A stretch of DNA of 64,000 nt, taken from NCBI RefSeq assembly GCF_000170895.1, contig NZ_ABCS01000030.1:1-64000 (forward strand), given 5' to 3'. The position numbers and the translations under genes are program-made. This stretch comes from Plesiocystis pacifica SIR-1. GTDB taxonomy: Bacteria > Myxococcota_A > Polyangia > Nannocystales > Nannocystaceae. Numbering within the stretch: the stretch's first letter is position 1; every line of letters begins with the position of its first letter. Shown piece by piece: positions 7,997 to 16,374 of the stretch. The notes below the pieces were generated by a model that ran no database searches, was not told the DNA's origin, and saw only the letters and a list, made by a program, of their open reading frames with translations.

Positions 7997-8767
7997 ATGC
8001 GACCGTCTCTTCGCGCACTGCTGATCTCCGCGTCCCTCGCCCTCCCGGCCGCCGCGGCCGTCGGTCTGACCCCCGACGTCGCCTGGGCTGGCCCCGAGAG
8101 CGAACAGATCTGGTTCGGCACCGGTGCCGACTCCCTCGAGACCGACGACAACGGTCGGGTGACCGCCGAGGGTGCCAAGACCAAGTCCTCCGAGGTCGAC
8201 CGCATCCCCGGCGAGGACGACTGGGAGCTCAAGCTCCACGCCCGCATGGGCAAGTACGCCGCGCCCGGGCCCGTCTACGTCGAGTTTTACCAGGAGGTCA
8301 ACGGCGAGGAGTACATCGTCCATCGCCACGAGGACCCCAACTACGACGGCGAGCGCCTCTACACCACCGTGCTCTTGCTCGAGGCCAACATCGGCTTCAA
8401 CAAGAACCGCGAGTACCGGGTCCAGATCGTCCAGAACAACGGCAAGCGCGACCTGGTCATCGCCAAGGGCAAGGTCAAGCTGATCGACACCGGCCGCGAG
8501 CCCGAGTCCGACGACGACGAGGGCGGCGACGAGGGCCCGAGCGAGCAGGACATCGCCGACACCCTCGCGGGTGACGACGACGAGGGCGAGGAAGAGGACG
8601 ACGAGGGCGAGGAAGAGGGCGCCGGCGAGGCTCCCCCGCCCATCGAGGAGACCCCCTCGACCAAGAAGGGCTGCGCCGTCGAGACCGTCGACGTGGGCTT
8701 CTCGGGCACGGCCATCTTGATGCTGCTGGCCCTCGGCGCCGGCCTGCGTCGCCGCCGCGACGACTGA
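7997..8767 (+). CDS. Secreted protein with acidic linker and MYXO-CTERM-like tail
   Basis: 256 residues. There is an N-terminal signal peptide (about 1-31, ending AWA), then a compact domain (about 32-165) that I do not recognise, then a very acidic Asp/Glu/Gly linker (about 170-215). The C-terminus has the order Cys, hydrophobic helix (AILMLLALGAGL), Arg cluster (RRRR), as in the MYXO-CTERM tail of myxobacterial surface proteins. This suggests sorting to the cell surface by a dedicated sorting system. RBS-like AGGAGA lies a few bases before ATG 7997. The gene is followed by a strong hairpin shared with the convergent bestrophin gene. Confidence 0.85.
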   Translation: MRPSLRALLISASLALPAAAAVGLTPDVAWAGPESEQIWFGTGADSLETDDNGRVTAEGAKTKSSEVDRIPGEDDWELKLHARMGKYAAPGPVYVEFYQEVNGEEYIVHRHEDPNYDGERLYTTVLLLEANIGFNKNREYRVQIVQNNGKRDLVIAKGKVKLIDTGREPESDDDEGGDEGPSEQDIADTLAGDDDEGEEEDDEGEEEGAGEAPPPIEETPSTKKGCAVETVDVGFSGTAILMLLALGAGLRRRRDD

Positions 8768-8786
8768 AGCCTCGGTCTCTCTCGAG

Positions 8787-8832
8787 ACGACGAGAGGGGA
8801 TGGAGGCCGCGGGTCTGCATCCCCTTCGTCGT
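8787..8832. terminator. Bidirectional hairpin between convergent genes
   Basis: Arms ACGACGAGAGGGGATG (8787-8802) and CATCCCCTTCGTCGT (8818-8832) pair with one bulged base and a 15-nt loop, between the stop codons of the MYXO-CTERM gene and the convergent bestrophin gene. There is no clear U tract on either side. Confidence 0.65.
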
Positions 8833-8837
8833 GGGCG

Positions 8838-9782
8838 CTACATCAAGATGCCTTGGTCGTCCGGCTTGGGCATCGCCGGCAGGTCGACCTCGCCCAGGCG
8901 CTGGCGCAGGTTGATCTCGATGGTCTTCGACAGCGCGCTCAGGGGCAGCGCCGGCCAGAACATGGTGAAGGGATCCTCGAGCACGCGCCCGGCCTCGGAG
9001 ATCAGCGTGAACGCCAGGCACACCAGCACGGTGATCGGCACGGCGATCCACTCGTTGTCGATGGTGCCGACGAGGGCCAGGGGCAAGAGCAGCGCGAAGA
9101 CGCCGATCAGCCGGCTGGCGATGAAGCCGTAGCTGCGCGGGAAGGGGGTCTTCTTGATGCGCTCGCAGCCGCCTTGGATGTCGAGCAGGGCGCGGACGGT
9201 CTCGTCGAGGGACTGCAGGCGCAGGTCGTGGAGGCGGCCGGCGTCGTTCTCGGCGACGAAGGCCTGCATCTGGGTCTGCAGCAGCGCGTGGGTGGGGTTG
9301 GACTCCCTGGCCACGCGCTCGGCCTCGCGGGGCTCGAGGAAGGCCTCGTAGTCGCGGTCCCCCATGAGCGACTGGTTGCGCAGCAGCGCGCGCAGGGCGT
9401 GGACGTAGGCGATGTGTCGGCGGACGATCTGGCGCTGGAGTTCGCTGGGCAGGGGCGGATCCTGGTCGGCGCCTTCGGCCGGGCCCGGCAGGTAGACCAG
9501 GACCTGGGAGCACAGGTGGCGCGAGCTGTTGATCAGCCGACCCCACAGCTTGCGACCCTCCCACCACCGGTCGTAGGCGGAGTTGGTCCGGAAGCTGACG
9601 AAGATGCCGATCGCCCCGCCGACCACGGCCACGGGCGCCACGGGCAGCTGCAGGTGCAGCATCTCGAGCCCAAAGAAGTGGTCGAGGACCACGATCGCCG
9701 CCGACATCAGCGTGTAGAGCAGGATCGACTGCCACTGCCAGCGGAGGATGCCGAAGATCGTGCCTTTGAACTCGACGAACAT
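8838..9782 (-). CDS. Bestrophin/UPF0187-family membrane channel
   Basis: 314 residues matching the bacterial bestrophin-like family, pentameric chloride or cation channels of the inner membrane. Two hydrophobic segments are near the N-terminus (about 20-36 and 43-62). The conserved block SFRTNSAYDRWWEGRK is followed by a long helical cytoplasmic part, and a second membrane pair lies near 220-260 (LIGVFALLLPLALVG and neighbours). Length and order fit the family. ATG 9782 has GGGA just upstream. Ion selectivity cannot be read from the sequence. Confidence 0.88.
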   Translation of the reverse strand: MFVEFKGTIFGILRWQWQSILLYTLMSAAIVVLDHFFGLEMLHLQLPVAPVAVVGGAIGIFVSFRTNSAYDRWWEGRKLWGRLINSSRHLCSQVLVYLPGPAEGADQDPPLPSELQRQIVRRHIAYVHALRALLRNQSLMGDRDYEAFLEPREAERVARESNPTHALLQTQMQAFVAENDAGRLHDLRLQSLDETVRALLDIQGGCERIKKTPFPRSYGFIASRLIGVFALLLPLALVGTIDNEWIAVPITVLVCLAFTLISEAGRVLEDPFTMFWPALPLSALSKTIEINLRQRLGEVDLPAMPKPDDQGILM

Positions 9783-9842
9783 CGAGTCCCTTTAACCACA
9801 GGGCACGACGCGGTGTCATGCCCTGCTAGCCCCGGCGGCCCC

Positions 9843-10502
9843 TCATTTTTTCTTCTTGGGGGGCTTGTAGTCCGGGTTGGTCTCGAGGGTGTCGTCTTTT
9901 TCGATCTCGTCGAGGGAGGCGCTGATCTTGTCGAGGCGCTCGTTGATGCGCTTGATCGCCTCGGGCAGGGCCTCGTTGTCGGCGATGCCCGGGCCGATGT
10001 CCATGTTGAGCTGCTCGAGGTCGCGGAAGGCCGCGCTGATGTCGGCCTGGGTGTTGCCGCCCTCGATGCCGTTGCCGGTCAGCTTGTTGTAGGTCTCGCG
10101 GAAGTCCTTGAACTTCTTGCGGTAGCCCTCGTTGAACTTGCCGAAGGCCTTGTCGTCCTTCCACTTCGGCGCCTTCTTCTCGATGTCGCCGAGGTAGCCG
10201 CGCATGGTCTCGACCAGGTCGCGGTACTCGGGGAGGCGCGTCTTGATGTACTCGCGCGCGCCCTTCTCGAACATCGCGGCGTTCTCTTTGGCGATGTCGC
10301 TCTCGGTCGGGTGCCCGGCGGCCTCGCGCATCTTGGCGAGGTCCTCCTCGGAGGCGGTGTTGTCGACCTTGTGCAGGTCGGGCGTGCCTTTGTACTCGAC
10401 CTCGTAGGGATTCTCGCGGGGCTCACAGGCCAGCAGAGCGAGGAAGGCGGGGAACAGCGCGAAGGCGGCGCGGGGCGAGCGAGAGAGCGTCGAAGTGTCC
10501 AC
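9843..10502 (-). CDS. Predicted lipoprotein, helical, unknown function
   Basis: 219 residues from GTG 10502, with a signal sequence ending in a lipobox (LALLAC; lipidated Cys at about 26). The rest is charged and mostly helical and ends in a lysine run (PPKKKK). There is no recognised domain. I chose GTG 10502 over upstream starts because it gives a normal-length lipoprotein signal. It is divergent from the XdhC-like gene across a 131-bp region that contains a G-quadruplex-type sequence. Confidence 0.75.
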   Translation of the reverse strand: MDTSTLSRSPRAAFALFPAFLALLACEPRENPYEVEYKGTPDLHKVDNTASEEDLAKMREAAGHPTESDIAKENAAMFEKGAREYIKTRLPEYRDLVETMRGYLGDIEKKAPKWKDDKAFGKFNEGYRKKFKDFRETYNKLTGNGIEGGNTQADISAAFRDLEQLNMDIGPGIADNEALPEAIKRINERLDKISASLDEIEKDDTLETNPDYKPPKKKK

Positions 10503-10571
10503 GGCGCTCGGGAGCCTATCACGAGGCCCGATCGCCGTGGGGCTGGAGGCTCGCCCTGGCACCCCGGACCT

Positions 10572-10606
10572 GGGGGGGAGCTCGGGGGAGCTTGGGGGGG
10601 ACCGGG
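10572..10606 (+). promoter_or_regulatory. Potential G-quadruplex in the divergent promoter region
   Basis: Four G runs (7, 5, 7 and 3) separated by AGCTC, AGCTT and ACC satisfy the usual four-run G-quadruplex rule on the plus strand. They lie between the lipoprotein start (10502) and the XdhC-like start (10634). Confidence 0.45.
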
Positions 10607-10633
10607 CCACTGCGACCCGCACCAAAAGCAATT

Positions 10634-11578
10634 ATGGTTGGGCAGATGACGGAGCCCGGATCGACGTCGACTCGCACCGCCGCGACGCCAAGCCAGTCGG
10701 GCTCGGGCTCCGTCAGCCCAGCCGCCCTCGCCCAGGTCGTCGCCGACATCCTCGCCGGCCGGCACCCCCAGCGCGCGGCGGCCCTGGCCACGGTGGTCGG
10801 GCGCTCGGGCTCGGCCCCGCAGATCCTCGGCGCGCGCATGCTGGTGATCCCCGAGGGCGAGGGCACGCGCAACCTGGGCACCGTCGGGGGCGGGGCGATC
10901 GAGCACCAGGTCGAGCAGGCTTGCCGCCAGGTCCTGCGCAGCGGTCGCTCGCGGGTGGTCTCGGCCAACCTGGTCCGCGACCTGGGCATGTGCTGCGGCG
11001 GCGCGATGGAGGTGTTCGTGGAGTTCATTCAGGCCCAGGCCCGGCTCATCATCATCGGGGGCGGGCACGTGTCCCAGGCCCTCGGACCCATGGCGCGGAC
11101 CCTCGGCTTCGAGGTCCTGGTCCTCGATGACCGGGAGGACATGCTCGCCGACCCGGCCTTCGAGGGCCTCGAGCGCCTGCCCTACGACGCCGACGAGCTC
11201 GCCGACGCCGTGCCCAACCTGGGCGCGAACGACTTTTTGGTCATCGTCACCCGCGACCACGCCCGCGACGAGCGAGCCCTGGCTCAGGCCCTCGAGTTGC
11301 CCCACGGATACATCGGCATGATCGGCAGCCGCAGGAAGGTCCACACCGTGCTCGCCCGGGTGCTGCGTCGCTACGACGAGCGCGACCGTCCGCGCCCGGA
11401 CATGGGCCGGCTGCGGGCGCCCGTGGGTCTGGCCCTCGGCGGGCGCACGCCTCCCGAGATCGCCCTGAGCATCTGCGCCGAGCTCGTGGCCTGGCGCCAC
11501 GGCGGCGAGGGCAAGGCGATGAGCATCGTCGAAGAGGCGGCCGCCCGAGCCGGGTCCGTCGCGAGCTCGGACGATTAG
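10634..11578 (+). CDS. XdhC/CoxF-family protein
   Basis: About 314 residues. XdhC-family proteins bind molybdenum cofactor and help insert or sulfurate it in xanthine-dehydrogenase-type enzymes. Visible are the N-terminal XdhC_CoxI region (GGGAIEHQ and the DLGMCCGG cysteine pair) and the C-terminal Rossmann-like domain (LIIIGGGHVSQAL, then VTRDHARDE, GYIGMIGSRRK and AELVAWRHG). ATG 10634 or 10646 could be the start. It converges on, and overlaps by 4 bp, a MocA/MobA-like nucleotidyltransferase gene, so both ends of a molybdenum-cofactor task lie here, but no molybdoenzyme subunit gene is in the window. Confidence 0.88.
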   Translation: MVGQMTEPGSTSTRTAATPSQSGSGSVSPAALAQVVADILAGRHPQRAAALATVVGRSGSAPQILGARMLVIPEGEGTRNLGTVGGGAIEHQVEQACRQVLRSGRSRVVSANLVRDLGMCCGGAMEVFVEFIQAQARLIIIGGGHVSQALGPMARTLGFEVLVLDDREDMLADPAFEGLERLPYDADELADAVPNLGANDFLVIVTRDHARDERALAQALELPHGYIGMIGSRRKVHTVLARVLRRYDERDRPRPDMGRLRAPVGLALGGRTPPEIALSICAELVAWRHGGEGKAMSIVEEAAARAGSVASSDD

Positions 11579-12165
11579 TCGCGCAGCGCCGCGAGGTCTT
11601 CGGGGCGGTCGATGTTGTCGAGGGCGCCGAGGTCGTCGCAGTCGAGCTTGCGGCGCCGCGGGCTCCACTCGGGCGAGCGCAGCAGCGTGCGTGCGGTGTC
11701 CGTGCGCGGATCGAGGGTAGCGAGGGGGCCAAAGGCGGCGGCCGGCCAGACCAGCGGGTGACCCGAGCGCCCGTCGACGCGGGGCTGCCAGCAGGTCCCG
11801 GGCTCGCGGGCGAGGCCGTCGAGGAGGGCGCGGACGGTCTCGGGGCGCACGCGGGGGCGCTCGACGTGGTGGACGACGAGCGCGTCGACCTCGGCCTCGA
11901 GGGCCGCGAGCCCGGCCTGGATGCTCGACAGCGGACCCAGGGGCCAGCGCTCGTTGACGACCCAGCGCGCCGTCGCAGGCAGCTCACCCGCGCGCGCGCG
12001 CAAGTCGTGGGCGCCCTCGACGAGGATCACCTCGGCGCAGCCCCCCCCGAGCAGCAGCTCGACGCCCAGGCGCGCGAAGCTGCGGCCGTCGAGCTCGAGC
12101 AGGGCCTTGGCTCGGCCCATGCGCCGGGACTCCCCAGCAGCGAGGATCAGTCCCGCGGCGCGCAT
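11575..12165 (-). CDS. MocA/MobA-like nucleotidyltransferase
   Basis: 196 residues with the NTP_transf_3 fold. The N-terminal nucleotide loop LILAAGESRRMGRAKALLE is typical of molybdenum-cofactor cytidylyl- or guanylyltransferases, and the DALVVHHVERP segment occupies the place of the metal-binding Asp strand. Together with the convergent XdhC-like gene this suggests activation of molybdopterin for a hydroxylase-type enzyme (inference). The length is normal. The gene ends inside the last codons of the XdhC-like gene on the opposite strand. Confidence 0.8.
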   Translation of the reverse strand: MRAAGLILAAGESRRMGRAKALLELDGRSFARLGVELLLGGGCAEVILVEGAHDLRARAGELPATARWVVNERWPLGPLSSIQAGLAALEAEVDALVVHHVERPRVRPETVRALLDGLAREPGTCWQPRVDGRSGHPLVWPAAAFGPLATLDPRTDTARTLLRSPEWSPRRRKLDCDDLGALDNIDRPEDLAALRD

Positions 12166-12184
12166 GGCTGACGGCTCGGCGGGC

Positions 12185-14029
12185 TCAGATCGAGGTCGAG
12201 GTCGCCGCGGCCTCCGCGTCCTCGGCGTCGGTCACCGAGGTGAGGATGTCGGTCAGCTTCTCGACCTCGTCGGGCTTGGCGAACAGCAGCTGCTGGGGGA
12301 TGCCGAAGCCGAGGGCGCCGCGGCCCTTGCCAAAGCGCGCGGCGAGGGCGACCTCGCCGTCGAGGTTGAGCTTGCGCAGCGCGGTCAGCCCCTCCTTGGC
12401 GGCCTTGCGCACGGCCTCGGGCTCGTCGGGGTCGTTGGCGAACAGGACCAGCACGAACTCGCCGAGCTCCGTGGGGTCGACGGCCACGCAGTACTGGCAG
12501 CCGGCCGAGAGCTTGCGCGCGAGGGCCAGGCCGCCGCCCTCCTCGAGGCCCTGGTCCGAGAGCTTCTTGCCCAGGCGCCGACCCAGGCGGGACATGAAGG
12601 CCTTTTGGCCCGCGCCCATGGCCAGGACGATCCGACCCTCGGCGACGACCACGGAGACCTCGAGCTTGGGCTTTTTGCCCACGAGCCACTCGGTCCCCTC
12701 GAGGTCGTCCTGCTTGTCCTTGGGGATGGTCAGGGTGAACACGTCCGCCTTGTGCGAGCCGACCTTGAGTCCGTCCTGCTTGAACTTGACGGAGTACTTG
12801 TGCTTCGGGTCCTTGCCGGCCAGCGCGATGTGATCGCCAAAGGCCTTCTCGGCCGCGCCGAACATCGCCCGCACGGCCTTGCGCGCGGCCGCTTCATCCT
12901 TGACGGAGGCCGCGAGCACGAGGCTGAAGTTGCCCTTGTCGTCGAGGTAGGGCGCGGCCAGGACCTCGTCGCCGATCGCGTCGAGCAGGGTGTGCGCGCC
13001 GCCCATGACGTCGCCGACGTAGCCGTCGAAGGGCGCGGGCACCTGGTCGACGGGGACCTGCTTGTCGAGCACGTCGTGGAGCAGCTTGGGGTCGCCCCAG
13101 GGCATCTGCCACACGGCGATGGCGTCGCCGGGCAGGGTCTGGGCGAGGGCGCTGGGTGTTTGCGTGGGCGCGCCGATCGGGTCGAGCCCCAGGCGCTCGA
13201 AGGGCGCCTCGGCCTCCACGCGCGCGGTCAGGTCGCGGGCCGTGCCGAAGTCGGCGTGCAGCTCGACGGCCTCGACCTCGTTGGCGATGGAGCTGAGGGT
13301 GCGCGAGCCGAAGGGGATGGGGATCAGGTCGCTGACGTCGATGTCGCCCGAGGGCAGGTTGGCCGCGCGCAGGTGGATGCGCGGATCCGGGGAGGCCTTG
13401 GCCGGGAGCCCCGCGGCGCGGTCGAGGGCCTCGACCTGCATGGCGACCTCGATGGCCGCCGGCTGGGCGCGGAAGAAGAGCGCGAGGTCGTCGGCCGCGA
13501 GCTGCCACATGTTCTGGCCCATGGGCTGCGGCTGGAGCTCGGCGGGCATGCTCTCGATGGCCCGGGCGGCGTTGCTCGCCGCCATGCTCAGGGCCAGGTC
13601 GACGTCCTGGTCCGTGGCGTGGGGCTGGCCGTCGTGGGGGAAGGACAGCTCGAAGGCGTGCACGCCGTCGAGGTCGATGCTCTCGAAGAAGCCCGGGCCG
13701 AAGCCCTCTTGGATCAGCGTCAGGCTGATGAAGTCGCGGAGGTTGATCGCCGGGGCCCCGGGCTCGGGCGGCGACCACATGTTGAACAGCTTGCTGCCCG
13801 CGTCGAGCATGTCGCCCACGCCGCTGAGGTTGCCGGACAGGTCGATGGTCTCGACGGGCGGCCGGGGGCCCGCGTCGGGCTGGCCCGAGCCCCCCGGCGC
13901 GCGCGCGACCTCGCCGGACTCGGAGCCGGGCTCGGCGATCTTGACGTTGGTGTTGGGGCCCTTGCAGGCCAGGGGCATCGCCAACACCGTGGCCAGGCCG
14001 AGGAACGCTCCGCTGTGTCGCAGGGACAT
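12185..14029 (-). CDS. Large predicted lipoprotein, unknown function
   Basis: 614 residues from ATG 14029. A signal peptide ends at a lipobox (AMPLAC), followed by a Gly/Pro/Ser-rich linker. No known domain is recognised in the long remainder. It has alternating helical and strand segments and several Leu/Ala-rich stretches that read like a folded periplasmic or outer-membrane-associated protein, and the C-terminus is acidic. The frame stays open further upstream, but only antisense to the next gene, so the lipoprotein start is preferred. It is divergent from the beta-helix lipoprotein gene, with only 42 bp between the two starts. Confidence 0.78.
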   Translation of the reverse strand: MSLRHSGAFLGLATVLAMPLACKGPNTNVKIAEPGSESGEVARAPGGSGQPDAGPRPPVETIDLSGNLSGVGDMLDAGSKLFNMWSPPEPGAPAINLRDFISLTLIQEGFGPGFFESIDLDGVHAFELSFPHDGQPHATDQDVDLALSMAASNAARAIESMPAELQPQPMGQNMWQLAADDLALFFRAQPAAIEVAMQVEALDRAAGLPAKASPDPRIHLRAANLPSGDIDVSDLIPIPFGSRTLSSIANEVEAVELHADFGTARDLTARVEAEAPFERLGLDPIGAPTQTPSALAQTLPGDAIAVWQMPWGDPKLLHDVLDKQVPVDQVPAPFDGYVGDVMGGAHTLLDAIGDEVLAAPYLDDKGNFSLVLAASVKDEAAARKAVRAMFGAAEKAFGDHIALAGKDPKHKYSVKFKQDGLKVGSHKADVFTLTIPKDKQDDLEGTEWLVGKKPKLEVSVVVAEGRIVLAMGAGQKAFMSRLGRRLGKKLSDQGLEEGGGLALARKLSAGCQYCVAVDPTELGEFVLVLFANDPDEPEAVRKAAKEGLTALRKLNLDGEVALAARFGKGRGALGFGIPQQLLFAKPDEVEKLTDILTSVTDAEDAEAAATSTSI

Positions 14030-14071
14030 GGGCGCAATATAGCGCCTTTGGGTCCGTGCTAAAGAGGGGTC

Positions 14072-15955
14072 GTGTCGACGCGCACTCGACGGGGCCTCCT
14101 CTTGCTCGGCGCCTGGGTCAGCGCGCTGTCGGCTTGCTACCTCTTCAGCGACGAGCCCAAGGCGCGCAAGCAGGCCTCGGACTCGACGGAGCCCGCGGGC
14201 GAGCCGGTCGCCGCGGACACGCCCGAGGCCGCGAGCGCGGAAGCTCCGGCCGAGAGCGCGGGCGCGTGCCCTCCCCTGACGGGGGTGCTGTCCGAGGACC
14301 GAAGCCTCTCCCAGGCGACGGGCTGTGAGCAGGTGACGGTCCAGGGGCGGGTCCAGGTCGAGGGCGCGACGCTGACGATCGAGGCCGGGGTCGAGCTGCG
14401 CTTCGAAGCCGACGCGAGCCTCGAGGTTGGCGTCGGCGCGCCGGGGGTCCTCGCGGTCCACGGCAGCGCGGCGGCGCCCGTGCGCATGACCGGCGCCGAG
14501 GGTCGCTGGCGCGGCTTGACCCTCGGGCCCCAGTCGGCCGGCTCGCGCGTCGATCACCTCGAGCTCGTCGACGCGGGCGACGAGACCCACGCCGCCGCGG
14601 TGCTCGCCGGCCAGGACCTCGCGCTCACCGAGCTCACGGTGACCGGCGCCCTCGGGCCGAGCCTCGAGCTGGTCGAGGGCGCGAAGCTCAGCATGCGAGC
14701 CGTGCACGTCGCCAGCCCCGGCGCGCCCGTGGCGATCCTGGCGGCGCCGGGGGCCCTGGGAGGGGTGCGCGAGCTCGAGCTGGCCGCGGGAGCCGTCGTC
14801 GCCGTCGCGGGCGGGCGCATCGCCGAGCGGGTCGAGTGGCCCGTCGCGCCCTACCGCGTCGACGGTGTGCTGCGCGTCGAGGGCGAGGCCAAGCCAGGCG
14901 AGGGCGAGGCCAGTGGAGAGGCCGATGGAGAGGCCGGGGAGGTCCCCGTCGGCGCGGGTCGGGCCCAGCTGCGCCTGCAGCCCGACACCACCCTCGCCTT
15001 CGCCCCGCGCGCGCGGGTCGAGATCGGCGCCCTGGGCCCGGGGGCGCTCGTCGCTGCCGCCGCCCCCGAGGACGGCGCGCTGCACTTCGAGCCCGCCCCG
15101 GGCAGCGCGACCTGGGCCGGCGTCGTCGTCCACGAGCACGGCCGGCTGGCTCTGCGCGGCGCCGAGCTGCGCCACGGCAGCGAGCGCGGCGAAGGCATGA
15201 TCGTCGCCCAGGGGGCGGCGCAGCTGAGCCTCGAAGACTGCAACCTCCACGACGCCGAGGTCGGCGTCGAGCTGCGCGGCAACGCGGTCGTCGTCGAGCG
15301 CTTCACCGGCAACCACTTCCGCGGCGTCCCCACGGCGCTCATCCTCAGCCCCCAGGCCCTCGGCTTCATCGGCGAGCTCAACGAGTACGGCCCCCCCACC
15401 ACCGAGCCCGACGAAGCAGCAGGGGCGGAAGCGGAGCTCGGGGGCGAGCGCGCGCGGATCGTCGTGACCCGCGGCAAGATCGAGCGCGACACCACCTGGA
15501 CCTTCCAGGCCGCGACCTTGGAGCTGCGCGGCGACGTGTTCGTGGGCAAAGGGGCGACATTGACCGTCGACGGCGGCTGGCAGGTGCTCGCCGCCAAGGG
15601 CATCACCCTGGGCGTGGGCTTTTATGACACCGGGTCCCTCCACCTGGCCCGCGAGTCCGACCCCTCGGCGCCCGTTCGCATTGGACCCTCGACTGCAGGT
15701 CAGGGGTGGACCGGCCTGGTCTTCGGCCCCCACGCGCGCGACAGCGACGTCGAGAACCTGCGCTTGAGCGGCACGCAGGGCGTCGCGGGCGTCGAATTGC
15801 GCGGCGAGGCGGAGGCCTTCCTGACCCGGGTGGAGTGTCGAGACTGCGCCGGCGCGACGGCGACCTGGGCGTGCGAGTCCCAGGTCGGAACGATCGCGCT
15901 GACCGCCGCCGGCTCGACCCCGACCGCCACGATTGCCCCGCGCGATTGCCGATGA
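14072..15955 (+). CDS. Lipoprotein with parallel beta-helix-like repeats
   Basis: 627 residues from GTG 14072 (AAAGAGGGG a few bases upstream). The lipobox is LSAC and is followed by an acidic/Ala-rich linker (about 30-65). The body alternates short strands with turns, in runs such as GVELRFEADASLEVG and GATLTIEAGVELRFE, as expected of right-handed parallel beta-helix surface proteins. There are two such blocks (about 70-250 and 290-610) separated by a Gly/Glu-rich stretch. No catalytic motif is seen, so an exposed structural or binding role is most likely. Confidence 0.75.
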   Translation: MSTRTRRGLLLLGAWVSALSACYLFSDEPKARKQASDSTEPAGEPVAADTPEAASAEAPAESAGACPPLTGVLSEDRSLSQATGCEQVTVQGRVQVEGATLTIEAGVELRFEADASLEVGVGAPGVLAVHGSAAAPVRMTGAEGRWRGLTLGPQSAGSRVDHLELVDAGDETHAAAVLAGQDLALTELTVTGALGPSLELVEGAKLSMRAVHVASPGAPVAILAAPGALGGVRELELAAGAVVAVAGGRIAERVEWPVAPYRVDGVLRVEGEAKPGEGEASGEADGEAGEVPVGAGRAQLRLQPDTTLAFAPRARVEIGALGPGALVAAAAPEDGALHFEPAPGSATWAGVVVHEHGRLALRGAELRHGSERGEGMIVAQGAAQLSLEDCNLHDAEVGVELRGNAVVVERFTGNHFRGVPTALILSPQALGFIGELNEYGPPTTEPDEAAGAEAELGGERARIVVTRGKIERDTTWTFQAATLELRGDVFVGKGATLTVDGGWQVLAAKGITLGVGFYDTGSLHLARESDPSAPVRIGPSTAGQGWTGLVFGPHARDSDVENLRLSGTQGVAGVELRGEAEAFLTRVECRDCAGATATWACESQVGTIALTAAGSTPTATIAPRDCR

Positions 15956-16032
15956 CCGATTGCCCAGTTCGAGCGGGTTGTTTCGGGCGGCGTGGAAAGC
16001 CAATCGGGGCACTTTCGAGCATGAGCATTTGA

Positions 16033-16062
16033 TTGACCGCACTCCCGCCCGACGCCGATAAT
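16033..16062 (+). promoter_or_regulatory. Sigma-70-type promoter, probably giving a leaderless mRNA
   Basis: TTGACC (16033-16038), an 18-bp spacer and GATAAT (16057-16062). The -10 box ends 8 bp before ATG 16071, so transcription should begin at or within a few bases of the start codon, and no Shine-Dalgarno sequence is present. Confidence 0.6.
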
Positions 16063-16070
16063 GGCGGGCG

Positions 16071-16352
16071 ATGCCGCAATACATGACAGTTCACCGGGCG
16101 CCTGGTTTGCTTCGGGAGCAGTGGGTGGAGAACGCGTCCGGTGTCTACGCGGGGGAGCACGCGCGCTTCGTCCAGGCCTACGTCAACCTGGGCTCGGGCT
16201 TCATCCTCACCATCTACGAGGCCGAGACCGCCGAGGCCCTCGAGGAGCAGTTCGAGGAGCTCGGCCTGCCCTTCGAGGAGATGCACGAGGTCCAGTTCAG
16301 CCAGTCCTTCGCCGAGATGGAGGGCATGCTCAAACAGATGGGCAAGATCTAG
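16071..16352 (+). CDS. Small DUF4242-like protein
   Basis: 93 residues resembling the DUF4242/SCO4226 type, small ferredoxin-like-fold proteins, one of which binds nickel. The order of a short strand, a Tyr/Ala-rich helix (TIYEAETAEALEEQFEEL) and GLPFEEMHEVQ fits the family. It is the first gene of a compact three-gene run with two cupin/zinc-ribbon genes, 22 bp before the next start. The predicted promoter lies so close that the message may be leaderless. The role is unknown; metal handling for the following dioxygenase-like proteins is one possibility (inference). Confidence 0.65.
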   Translation: MPQYMTVHRAPGLLREQWVENASGVYAGEHARFVQAYVNLGSGFILTIYEAETAEALEEQFEELGLPFEEMHEVQFSQSFAEMEGMLKQMGKI

Positions 16353-16374
16353 CGCCCGCCCTGGAGGCTCCGCC

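Noticed and set aside
12185..16084. A single 1,299-residue gene on the minus strand
   Set aside because: The upstream two fifths is antisense to the beta-helix lipoprotein gene, and a lipobox signal starts the real protein at 14029.
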